From positions 1-19,933 of the forward strand of contig DJXD01000072.1 in NCBI GenBank assembly GCA_002449585.1: a stretch of 19,933 nt of DNA, given 5' to 3'. Within the stretch, counting starts at the first letter, position 1. Each line of letters starts with the position of its first letter. Made by a program: the position numbers and the translations under genes. This document shows, piece by piece, positions 1 to 6,644 of this stretch. The stretch is from Ruminococcus sp. UBA7013. GTDB taxonomy: Bacteria > Bacillota > Clostridia > Oscillospirales > Ruminococcaceae. The notes under the pieces are model-generated. The model worked only from the letters and a program-made list of their open reading frames with translations, was not told where the DNA came from and made no database searches.

Positions 1-1719
1 TATGATGAACTTTCAGAAGAAGATAAACGCCGATATGAAGAAGATTTTGCTTTTGCAGAAGATGGCCATATTCCTGATTTTATTCCTTCTGAAAAATTAA
101 ATAAATTCATATTTAATGAAACAACGGTTGATATGGTTTTGCAGGATGTAATGGAGCGAGGTATTAAAGTAAAGGGTGGTGACAGGCTCGGAAAGACGAT
201 TATTTTCGCTCAAAGTGCAAAACATGCAGAATATATTATTGAGCGATTCAATGCTCTTTATCCGAATATTGGAAATGGCCGTTTTATTGAAAAGGTACTT
301 TGCACTGACAGCTATGCACAGACAACGATAGATGATTTTAAGATACCTGATAAAATGCCGATTATCGCCGTTTCTGTGGATATGATGGACACGGGGATTG
401 ATGTGCCTGAATGTGTAAATCTAGTATTTTTCAAGAAAGTACGCTCAAAAACGAAATTTTGGCAGATGATTGGCAGAGGTACACGGCTTTGCAAAGATCT
501 CACCTGTATGGATGGCATTGACGGCGAATATGATGGAAAATGTCGTTTTCTGATATTTGACTACTGCGGTAATTTTGAATATTTCAGAGAACATCAAAAC
601 GGCTATGAAACGCAGGGGACAAAGTCTTTGACTGAAAATATCTATTGTAAACAGATACGGCTGATACATGGATTACAGGAAAGTGCTTTCAACAGTGAAG
701 AGTATCAGGCTTTCCGTTCTGAGCTGGTAAAAATCTGTTATCAGGGAGTTTGTGACTTGTCTTATGATCTAGTATCTGTACGGCTGAAAAAAGAATATGT
801 TGAAAAATTCAGGAAGGATGACAGTTTCAATACATTGTCGGAAATGGACAAGTATGAATTGAAAGAATACATTGCTCCGCTGATTACAATCAATGATACA
901 GATGAATATGCAAAACGTTTCGATAATTTCATGTATGGGCTGATGATTGCCAATATGGAACAGCTCCCGACAATGAACTATCTGAAAAAACAGCTCATCA
1001 AAACGGCTGAATTGCTTCAACAAAAGGCAACAATTCCCCAAGTACAGCAGAAAATCACGCTCATCAAGGATATTCAAAATAATGATTTTTGGGAAAATAT
1101 TAATATTTTGAATCTGGAGTATGTTCGGCAGGAACTTCGGGATTTGATGCAGTTTCTGGTTGATGGCATTGACAGACCCACGATATTCACCAAACTGAAT
1201 GACCCTGTAACAAAACAGCAGGAAGGGAATGCTCTTGAAATCGCCTATGATTTTGAGGATTACCGCAAAAAAGTAAATCGTTATGTAGAAGAACACAAAA
1301 ATGATGAAGTAATTTACAAGCTGAATCATAATTTGCCCTTATCAAAAGACGATTATACTGAATTGGAAAGAATCTTTACGCATGAACTTGGAAACAGTGA
1401 TGATTATCAGCGTGAATATGGTGATACGCCTTTTGGGCTGCTCATCCGTAAAATCACAAAGCTCGATCATGATAGTGCAATGTCTGCATTTTCAAAGTTT
1501 ATCAATGACAGCTCCCTGAATCAGCAACAAATAGAATTTATCCTGAAAATTATCACACATATCGAGAAAAATGGCTATATTGAAGATATTAAAATCCTGA
1601 TGAATCCGCCATTTGATAAGCCTTATAATTTCACCAAAATGTTTGATGCCAAAACTAGAACAGCCCTTTTACAGACAATAGAGAACATTAAAAATAACGC
1701 TGTACAGGTTGCGGCATAA
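1..1719 (+). CDS. hsdR: Type I restriction enzyme R subunit, HsdR-like (5' partial)
   Basis: ATP-dependent translocase and endonuclease subunit of a type I restriction-modification complex, which cuts DNA lacking the host methylation. The frame is open from base 1, so 572 C-terminal residues are visible; an internal ATG at 133 is not the start. Superfamily 2 helicase motifs from the second RecA-like domain are clear: TIIFAQSAKHAEYI (about residues 66-79), motif V VSVDMMDTGIDVPE (124-137) and motif VI FWQMIGRGTRLC (153-164). The remaining roughly 400 residues are helical and charged, as in the EcoEI-type R C-terminal domain. Walker A, the DEAD/DEAH box and the nuclease motif must lie upstream and cannot be checked. 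hsdM and hsdS are not visible. A terminator follows 43 bases after the stop. The family is clear; that the whole system is intact is not shown here. Confidence 0.9.
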   Translation, partial: YDELSEEDKRRYEEDFAFAEDGHIPDFIPSEKLNKFIFNETTVDMVLQDVMERGIKVKGGDRLGKTIIFAQSAKHAEYIIERFNALYPNIGNGRFIEKVLCTDSYAQTTIDDFKIPDKMPIIAVSVDMMDTGIDVPECVNLVFFKKVRSKTKFWQMIGRGTRLCKDLTCMDGIDGEYDGKCRFLIFDYCGNFEYFREHQNGYETQGTKSLTENIYCKQIRLIHGLQESAFNSEEYQAFRSELVKICYQGVCDLSYDLVSVRLKKEYVEKFRKDDSFNTLSEMDKYELKEYIAPLITINDTDEYAKRFDNFMYGLMIANMEQLPTMNYLKKQLIKTAELLQQKATIPQVQQKITLIKDIQNNDFWENINILNLEYVRQELRDLMQFLVDGIDRPTIFTKLNDPVTKQQEGNALEIAYDFEDYRKKVNRYVEEHKNDEVIYKLNHNLPLSKDDYTELERIFTHELGNSDDYQREYGDTPFGLLIRKITKLDHDSAMSAFSKFINDSSLNQQQIEFILKIITHIEKNGYIEDIKILMNPPFDKPYNFTKMFDAKTRTALLQTIENIKNNAVQVAA

Positions 1720-1762
1720 TAGTTGGTTTTACTCATGAGAAAGCATATAGCAATTAACATGA

Positions 1763-1802
1763 AATCGCCCTGCTGTTATATTCAGCAAGGCGATTATTTT
1801 TT
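1763..1802 (+). terminator. Rho-independent terminator after hsdR
   Basis: A 13-base arm (1763-1775) pairs with 1783-1795 with one mismatch around a 7-base loop. The stem is GC-rich in its middle (ATCGCC/GGCGAT) and is followed by ATTTTTT. It isolates hsdR from the downstream small genes. Confidence 0.85.
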
Positions 1803-1955
1803 AATCAGTAATTGAGAATATTGCAGTGACATTTCAGCTTGTGTAATATTTTTGAGTTTGCCCAATGCAGGGTTTATCTATACCTACGCATGAAAAATCA
1901 TTGCTAATATAGGGTGCACTGTACAACACTGCATTCAGAAAAAGTTATAAAAATA

Positions 1956-1984
1956 TTGACAAAAGTAGATAAATGTGTTATAAT
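1956..1984 (+). promoter_or_regulatory. Consensus sigma-A promoter for the small-gene run
   Basis: TTGACA (1956-1961), a 17-base spacer and TATAAT (1979-1984) match the vegetative consensus exactly. Transcription should start near 1991 and run into the 156-codon ORF. In the 349-base gap 1720-2068 the other visible features are the hsdR terminator and the palindrome downstream; 1803-1955 shows nothing I can name. Confidence 0.85.
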
Positions 1985-2005
1985 ATACTCATTATCATGT
2001 GAAAA

Positions 2006-2038
2006 CTAAGCGGATAACAATGTGTTATCAGCAGTTAG
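2006..2038 (+). promoter_or_regulatory. Imperfect palindrome downstream of promoter (operator or RNA hairpin)
   Basis: A perfect 7-base inverted repeat GATAACA (2013-2019) / TGTTATC (2023-2029) with a 3-base loop is extended by GC/GC and CTAA/TTAG pairs around a mismatch and a 2-base bulge. It is centred about 30 bases after the expected transcription start, so it could be a repressor site or a 5'-UTR hairpin. No run of T follows, so it is not an obvious terminator. Confidence 0.45.
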
Positions 2039-2068
2039 CGGCACAGAAGTGAAAATAAGAAGCTTATA

Positions 2069-2539
2069 GTGATGCAAAAACCACGCACCTGTAAAGCATC
2101 TATCAGGAATTTTCTTAGCATGGGTATATTTGTTCGGATTTTGAATGAAAAAGTAAAGGAGTTTCTTTCTATATTGGAAAAATCTAACTATTTTACCGCT
2201 GAACAGTGGCGAATTTTTGAAAAAAGACTTGATTGTTACCTTGAAACACTGTCAGAAGATGACCGGAAAAAATTTACTTTAGGGGAAAGAAAGGAAATTT
2301 TTAGGCAACTAGTGCATAAAAGAGACGGAGTACCTATTGAACCTCCTGTTAAAAATTTAAAAACAAGAGAATTCATCAAAAGAATTCTTTGCACAGATGA
2401 GCATACTACGGATAAAGAATTTTTGCAACTTCGTAGGGAATTGATAGCACATCTTAGAACATTATCAAAGGAAGAATGTGACGAATTTGCACAATTAGGC
2501 TATGGCGAAATGTTAGAAATGTGTTGTCCGCCTGAATAG
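2069..2539 (+). CDS. Hypothetical small helical protein with an internal duplication
   Basis: Unrecognised protein of 156 residues as drawn, from GTG at 2069 (an ATG follows at 2072). No strong ribosome binding site precedes either; an ATG at 2120 (residue 18) is another possible start and would give about 139 residues. The sequence is charged and helical, without a signal peptide or membrane segment. Two segments resemble each other: one around ETLSEDDRKKF (about residues 78-88) and one around RTLSKEECDEF (about 131-141). Each has leucines before a TLS, then acidic residues and a conserved Phe. This suggests a tandem helical repeat. It is the first gene after the consensus promoter and is followed 21 bases later by another small ORF, so the two are probably co-transcribed. 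Function unknown. Confidence 0.6.
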   Translation: MMQKPRTCKASIRNFLSMGIFVRILNEKVKEFLSILEKSNYFTAEQWRIFEKRLDCYLETLSEDDRKKFTLGERKEIFRQLVHKRDGVPIEPPVKNLKTREFIKRILCTDEHTTDKEFLQLRRELIAHLRTLSKEECDEFAQLGYGEMLEMCCPPE

Positions 2540-2560
2540 CAGAAAAAGGATTGAGTAAAT

Positions 2561-2770
2561 ATGATATTAGATACATCAAAATTTCCCATATCTGATGAGC
2601 AGATTGCATTTTATAAATCTATCTTATTGGAGTATGAACCATATGAATTAGATCATCCTGCTTTTCACTACTTTGACTATCCTGATGCAGATCCCAACAG
2701 AATGATAGCTACTTATGCTAAAAAATTTTTAACTGAGCATGGAATTTCATTAGATGATGAAATCACCTGA
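2561..2770 (+). CDS. Hypothetical small acidic protein (69 aa)
   Basis: Unrecognised. ATG at 2561 is preceded by AAAGGA (2545-2550) at a reasonable distance. The product is rich in Asp, Glu, Tyr and Pro (for example the FHYFDYPDADPNR segment near residues 35-47), has no signal peptide or transmembrane segment, and ends in an acidic tail. It lies 21 bases after the 156-residue ORF on the same strand. Small, acidic, soluble proteins in such runs are often antitoxins, immunity proteins or phage accessory proteins, but nothing here identifies one. Confidence 0.5.
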   Translation: MILDTSKFPISDEQIAFYKSILLEYEPYELDHPAFHYFDYPDADPNRMIATYAKKFLTEHGISLDDEIT

Positions 2771-2875
2771 CTATTAGACAATTTTTCTATATCAAAAAAA
2801 TCTCGTCCAGAAGAAAGAAATGCATTATGAACCGAAAAGCTTATGAAATTATGATACCAGAGGGGGATGATAGCA

Positions 2876-3040
2876 ATGACAAAAGAAGAGTTTAGGCAAG
2901 AAATGAAAAAATTAGGATGGAAAGATGAAGCAATTGATGGAATGCTTGAGATTTATGAAAAATGGGAGAAAAAATGCAAGGCGAATGGATGGGAGCTAGA
3001 GCCCTTAGAAGAGCATATTGGTTCACCAATTCTTGATTAA
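2876..3040 (+). CDS. Hypothetical small protein (54 aa)
   Basis: ATG at 2876 sits behind an AGAGGGGG-type ribosome binding site (about 2859-2867). It starts MTKEEFRQEMKKLGW and continues as an amphipathic helical, charged protein, ending in an acidic, Pro-containing tail (PLEEHIGSPILD). It is unrecognised, with no membrane segment. An overlapping 22-codon ORF from ATG 2827 in another frame covers the same binding site and is less convincing. It fits the pattern of short, independently initiated genes in this stretch. Confidence 0.5.
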   Translation: MTKEEFRQEMKKLGWKDEAIDGMLEIYEKWEKKCKANGWELEPLEEHIGSPILD

Positions 3041-3060
3041 AAAATATTACACACCGTTTG

Positions 3061-3159
3061 ATGAAAGGTGAAACTAAGGTTAGAATGCTAAGAATTGATG
3101 ACAAGCAATTTACTGATTTGGTTCAAGAGCGTGTAGAAGCAGGAGGCACTTTAATATGA
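3061..3159 (+). CDS. Possible very small ORF or gene remnant (32 aa)
   Basis: ATG at 3061, 32 codons, ending with a 3-base overlap with the next ATG (TGA 3157-3159, ATG 3156-3158). There is no good ribosome binding site before it. Its coding end carries the AGGAGG (3141-3146) used by the next gene, so it may be the surviving 3' end of a longer partner gene rather than a real minigene. The product, with the segment RMLRIDDKQF, is not recognised. Confidence 0.25.
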   Translation: MKGETKVRMLRIDDKQFTDLVQERVEAGGTLI

Positions 3160-3323
3160 TTAGCATAACAGAAGCTTGTAAATTAATTACTGATGGAACA
3201 GATACACCTTTTGTATTCAGCATTACTGATATTGGAGATAGTTTTATTATTGCTACTGTAACTAAAAACGGAGACCCTATTGATATTGCACGAGTCATTA
3301 ACAAAGAAACAAAGGAAAATTAG
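3156..3323 (+). CDS. Small hypothetical protein, probably frameshifted N-terminal part
   Basis: ATG at 3156, ten bases after a perfect AGGAGG (3141-3146), gives 55 residues rich in beta-type segments: FVFSITDIGDSFIIATVT, then KNGDPIDIARVINKETKE. The stop at 3321-3323 comes just after a run of four A (3316-3319). Removing one A joins the frame to a second ORF, giving IRYGTFKEFSKYFSIMKKIE and a total near 109 residues. The pattern of a beta-strand, then INKETKE, then a helix and EIPEQY looks like the C-terminal half of many small immunity-type proteins, but that is an impression and not a family assignment. It could be a pseudogene, a sequencing error or a naturally truncated gene. Confidence 0.5.
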   Translation: MISITEACKLITDGTDTPFVFSITDIGDSFIIATVTKNGDPIDIARVINKETKEN

Positions 3324-3486
3324 ATATGGAACTTTCAAAGAATTTAGCAAATATTTTAGTATTATGAAAAAAATTGAAATTCCAGAACAGTATAAGGGGA
3401 CTTCTAAAAACCCTAAATTTTGTAAATTTGGCAACGTATTTTCGGGCTTTTTCGACTATAAATTCTATAAAAAGATAGGTTTTTAG
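3324..3486 (+). pseudogene. Continuation of the frameshifted small gene
   Basis: The frame starting inside the previous gene stays open to the stop at 3484-3486. Its first 35 residues (KEFSKYFSIMKKIEIPEQY core) look protein-like and follow on from the upstream ORF if one A is removed at 3316-3319. The last 20 or so (Phe, Lys and Tyr rich) look like noncoding sequence. No ribosome binding site of its own is visible. Confidence 0.35.
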
Positions 3487-3515
3487 AGATGCCCATAAAT
3501 TAAAAAAAGAATAAT

Positions 3516-3538
3516 ACCGCCCTCTGCTGGGCGGTTTT
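3516..3538 (+). terminator. Rho-independent terminator ending the small-gene run
   Basis: Perfect 7-bp stem ACCGCCC (3516-3522) / GGGCGGT (3529-3535) with a 6-base loop, followed by TTTT. The small-gene transcript starting near 1991 should end here. A ribosome binding site for the next ORF follows at once. Confidence 0.8.
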
Positions 3539-3563
3539 CCATACCAGAAAGGAGTGAAAAAAC

Positions 3564-3677
3564 ATGAAAGCAAGCTATCAAAATCTGAGATGTGTTTATT
3601 GTGGGAAGCATTTTAAGCCTGACAATGCCAACGGAATTAGGCGAACCGCTTCCCGATTATATCTCTTCTGTTGTTGA
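3564..3677 (+). CDS. Truncated zinc-ribbon-like small ORF (37 aa)
   Basis: ATG at 3564 follows a strong AAAGGAGTG site (3548-3556). The first 20 or so residues look genuine and hold a CVYCGKHFKPD motif, like the start of a phage-type zinc ribbon. After about residue 23 the reading becomes unlike protein (RRTASRLYLFCC) and stops. From 3625 a different frame reads MPTELGEPLPDYISSVVDE to a stop at 3705. This looks like a join between two gene pieces. I cannot name either. Confidence 0.35.
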   Translation: MKASYQNLRCVYCGKHFKPDNANGIRRTASRLYLFCC

Positions 3678-3691
3678 TGAGGTGATTAATT

Positions 3692-3947
3692 ATGAACCAA
3701 TGTGAAAATTGCAGTTATTATATTGAATTTGAAGATAAATTATTCATACTTTACGATGATACACTACAGCATTGGTTTATACCCCTGTTGCAATTTTCCA
3801 GTCAGTTTCAGGAAAAAATACAGAATATCATAAGACAGGGCTATCAGCCGTTCCATGCAGAAGTATACTTTATCGCCGCATGGAAAAGAAGATACAGAAG
3901 AATCTGCTGTTCTTCTGCCGAATTTATGTTTCAGGAGGCTATCATGA
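3692..3947 (+). pseudogene. Probable frameshifted small gene just upstream of the ATPase
   Basis: ATG 3692 opens a frame that runs without a stop into the ATPase gene, giving 84 extra residues (start MNQCENCSYY, with a Cys-x2-Cys pair). However, from about 3864 the protein-like text moves to another frame: YTLSPHGKEDTEESAVLLPN followed by a stop TGA at 3945-3947. That stop overlaps the ATPase ATG (3944) as ATGA, a usual gene junction in operons. One extra base between about 3834 and 3890 would explain everything: an 84-residue gene translationally coupled to the ATPase. As the sequence stands it is either a frameshifted gene or an unusual N-terminal extension. No family is recognised. Confidence 0.4.
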
Positions 3948-5755
3948 AAGAACTATCAGAAATAACAGAAATTTTGCTGAATGTTGCGGTATTCCATCAG
4001 GAAAAATTTATTCCGACACGCTTAAATTTCATCTATGGAGATAACGGAACGGGAAAATCAACCATTGCAGATGTCATAAAACATGCTGAAAATCTAAAAT
4101 TCAGAGCCGGAAAATCTGCTGCTGATTATGAAATCCTTGTATATAGTCAGGAGTTTGTACAGCAGAATATTCAGCAGTATGCAAATCTGCCCGGAATTTT
4201 TACGGTCAGTCAGCAGAATACAGAATTACAAAAGAAAATACAAAATCTGGAATTTCAGAAAGTAAGAACAGAATCCGCACTCTCCGAAACCATTTCAAAG
4301 TTGGAAACTGTCCATCAAAAACAGGAATCGTTATTTCACGATTTTCAGGAAACATGCTGGTCAAAAACAAAAGATATCCGGAAAAAGTTCGATAAAACAC
4401 AAAGAGGTACAAAGACAAAAATCAAGTTTTCAGATATGCTCCTGAAATATGGCACAGGCAAATCCTGTAATCTCAATGATTTCTTTGAATTTTATCAGGC
4501 TGCTTTTGATGAATCAGCACAGTGTTATCGTTTCTATCAGGATATTCCGGATATATCTGTGTTTGAAAAAATTCCGGGTCTGGAGCTTTTATCTGAATCC
4601 ATTGTCAGCAGTTCAGACAGTACATTTTCGCAGTTTATGAAAGCGATTCAGGCGGTTGACTGGGTACAGCACGGACATGAAAAATTTTCAGCATCAGCAG
4701 GAGAGGTTTGCCCATACTGTCAGCAGAAACTTCCGGATGATTTTGCATCTCAGCTTACTGCCTGTTTTGATGAACAGTATCAGCAGAAAATTCAGAAATT
4801 AAAGAAAATATATGAAATTTATCGTCAGGAAGCAAATCAGTTATATATTCCTTTGCAGGAAAATCTCAAAGAACACTTTCCAAAGGCCAATAATAAAATC
4901 TATCTGAACCGGATGAATTTACTGAAACAGCAAATCAAGCAAAATCTGCAAATCATTCAAAATAAAATAGAAAATCCTTCTGTTCCGGTTGAACTGGAAT
5001 CTGTACAGTCTGTTATGAAAGAAATCAATCAGGAAATTCATAGCATCAATCAGGCGATTTATCTGAATAATCAAATTGCATCACAGCAGAGCCAGAAACA
5101 AAAGGAATGTCATGAAATTATCTGGAATCATATTGCTTTTTTGTTACGACAGGATGTCAATGCTTATTATAATCAAACTGACCATCTTTGTCAGGAAATG
5201 CAGTTTCTGCAAGCACAGTTAGCAGACTATCAGAGACAAATAAAAGGCTTATCTGTGCAGATTTCTGTGTTGAATCATCAGATGACGGATACAGATCCCA
5301 TGATAGACAAAATGAATCAGCTTCTGAACCGCACAGGTTTTCAAGGTTTTCATATCCGGAAACATCCACAGAATCGAAACTGCTGTCAGATTATCCGTTC
5401 CAATGGAGATATTGCCGAAAACCTCAGCGAAGGAGAGCAGAAATTTCTTGCTTTTATCTATTTCTGTCAACTGGTATGTGAGGAAAATCCTGATCAAAAT
5501 TCAGATAAAATCATCGTACTGGATGACCCCGTCAGCGGACTCGACAGCAGAACTGTTTCTGCTGCCACAGAAATGATTCTGGAAATGGCTGATTTATGCC
5601 ATCAGAATCAATCCATACACCAAATGTTTGTACTGACACATCAGGAAATTTTACATCAGAAATTAATGCAGAAACAGGCTGAACGTACAAAATACGCATC
5701 TTTTTATTTATTGCAGAAGAAAGAAAATATTTCTTCCATATTACCGATTGGCTAA
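3944..5755 (+). CDS. Zinc-hook ABC/AAA_13 ATPase, RloC/PrrC-like without visible nuclease domain
   Basis: ABC-type ATPase of the SMC/Rad50-like AAA_13 group, whose best-known members RloC and PrrC are anticodon nucleases guarding type I restriction loci. I place the start at ATG 3944 (603 aa) because AGGAGG (3933-3938) lies 5 bases before it; the frame is open further up. Seen in order: Walker A GDNGTGKST (residues 32-40), a Gln-rich coiled-coil region, a CPYCQQ zinc-hook-like motif (Cys256, Cys259), a second coiled-coil arm, the ABC signature LSEGEQ (494-499), Walker B IIVLDDP (523-529), D-loop SGLD (531-534) and H-loop His566. Only 37 residues follow the H-loop, whereas RloC and PrrC carry their ribonuclease region there. 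So the sensor and motor are present but the known effector is not. The role is probably defence-related, given the hsdR neighbour; the substrate is unknown. Confidence 0.8.
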   Translation: MKELSEITEILLNVAVFHQEKFIPTRLNFIYGDNGTGKSTIADVIKHAENLKFRAGKSAADYEILVYSQEFVQQNIQQYANLPGIFTVSQQNTELQKKIQNLEFQKVRTESALSETISKLETVHQKQESLFHDFQETCWSKTKDIRKKFDKTQRGTKTKIKFSDMLLKYGTGKSCNLNDFFEFYQAAFDESAQCYRFYQDIPDISVFEKIPGLELLSESIVSSSDSTFSQFMKAIQAVDWVQHGHEKFSASAGEVCPYCQQKLPDDFASQLTACFDEQYQQKIQKLKKIYEIYRQEANQLYIPLQENLKEHFPKANNKIYLNRMNLLKQQIKQNLQIIQNKIENPSVPVELESVQSVMKEINQEIHSINQAIYLNNQIASQQSQKQKECHEIIWNHIAFLLRQDVNAYYNQTDHLCQEMQFLQAQLADYQRQIKGLSVQISVLNHQMTDTDPMIDKMNQLLNRTGFQGFHIRKHPQNRNCCQIIRSNGDIAENLSEGEQKFLAFIYFCQLVCEENPDQNSDKIIVLDDPVSGLDSRTVSAATEMILEMADLCHQNQSIHQMFVLTHQEILHQKLMQKQAERTKYASFYLLQKKENISSILPIG

Positions 5756-5768
5756 AATATGACACAGA

Positions 5769-5806
5769 AAAGCCGATGCAGGATAATTCCCGCATCAGCT
5801 TTATTC
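5769..5806 (+). terminator. Likely terminator after the ATPase gene
   Basis: AAAGC (5769-5773) and GATGC (5775-5779) pair with GCATC (5792-5796) and GCTTT (5798-5802), leaving one C-A mismatch and a 12-base loop. The following T tract is interrupted (ATTCTCATTT), so termination may be moderate. Confidence 0.6.
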
Positions 5807-5826
5807 TCATTTGATGAGAATTCCCA

Positions 5827-5952
5827 TCAGCACAGCTCCGTTCTTAAAGCATTCTCGCCTTGCATATCGCTGAGCCTGTGATAAATTTCAATCTGCTCCT
5901 GCGTCACGGTCAGCAGGTTCAGCTTTTTGTTCTGACGGACTGATTTCACCAT
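5827..5952 (-). pseudogene. Unidentified gene scrap, C-terminal end
   Basis: On the minus strand an ATG at 5952 opens 41 codons to a TGA at 5829-5827. The product is charged and helical, with the segment LNLLTVTQEQIEIYHRLSDM, and looks like the C-terminus of a larger protein. It has no ribosome binding site and is joined directly to the broken transposase, so it is probably a fragment left by rearrangement. Codon choice (CTG, CAG, ACC) is richer in G+C than its surroundings. The source gene is not recognised. Confidence 0.3.
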
Positions 5953-6626
5953 GGTAAAATACTTTTAAATCGAACAAAAAATTTATGACTTAATACTTTC
6001 TTTTTAAGAACTGCAATAGTTTCTTCTGTTAAATTTTCATATACAGACGGTGGTAAAAAGACAAGATTGATGTTTAATTCTTCTGCTTTTCTTTTCACTT
6101 TTTTGCATCTTTGATAGGCAACATTATCTAAAATAACATAAATAAATTCATCCAGATATTTCTTTCTTAATTTTTCTAATCTTTCACATACACTGTCAGA
6201 ATTTAGATAGGAATCATTCATAACGCTTTCAGTTTCATAAGTAACCAGATTGAGAAATCCAAGAAGATTGACACGTCTTCTCCCATAGGTAGAAAGCACA
6301 CATTTTCTTTCTTTGCGGCAGGAGAATGTTGTTCAGAAAATATAATTGTGTTTTCAGATTTGCTTTTGCCAGAATGCTTCTTAACTTTTTTTATGAATAG
6401 CCTTTACTTTCAGCCAGTATTTCACTAGCGTTGCCATGATATTGACATGGAATTGTTCTCTGATGATTCTGACTGCTTCAGAAGAACTGGAAAGAGGATT
6501 CTCATGAAAATATGCCTCCAGTTCATCAGAAATCTACTTTGCCTAAAAAGCCTTCCATTTGTCCTGTCTCTGATATGCCAAAAGGAATTTTATACCTTGT
6601 TGACTGATTTTTTCCATCGGACTCAT
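5946..6626 (-). pseudogene. IS630-family transposase, degenerate
   Basis: Remains of a DDE transposase of the IS630/Tc1-mariner type. Reading the minus strand from ATG 6626, a short N-terminal piece stops after 27 codons. A winged-helix DNA-binding segment follows (ELEAYFHENPLSSSSEAVRI), then stops and frame changes between about 6440 and 6300. The longest intact piece (6299-5946) has the catalytic-core text STYGRRRVNLLGFLN, YVILDNVAYQRCK (the second Asp of the triad) and LVFLPPS. The usual segment after LPP, a Tyr-Ser-Pro-Asn-Leu then Ile-Glu motif holding the last acidic residue, is damaged (SVYENLTEETIAV), and the C-terminus is cut. Multiple stops and loss of the active site make it inactive. 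No terminal inverted repeats were found by eye. Confidence 0.8.
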
Positions 6627-6644
6627 GTTATAATAAATCAGAAT

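Noticed and set aside
769..1329. Long minus-strand frame inside hsdR
   Set aside because: It is rich in Phe and Ile, lacks a ribosome binding site and is the antisense of a conserved coding region.
2009..2021. A true lac operator
   Set aside because: Only 13 bases match, the symmetric left half is missing and the centre is far from the usual position; kept only as part of the palindrome.
3692..5755. Taking the whole 687-codon frame as one ATPase
   Set aside because: A perfect AGGAGG stands 5 bases before the ATG at 3944, the family's N-terminal strand begins just after it, and the upstream text changes frame.
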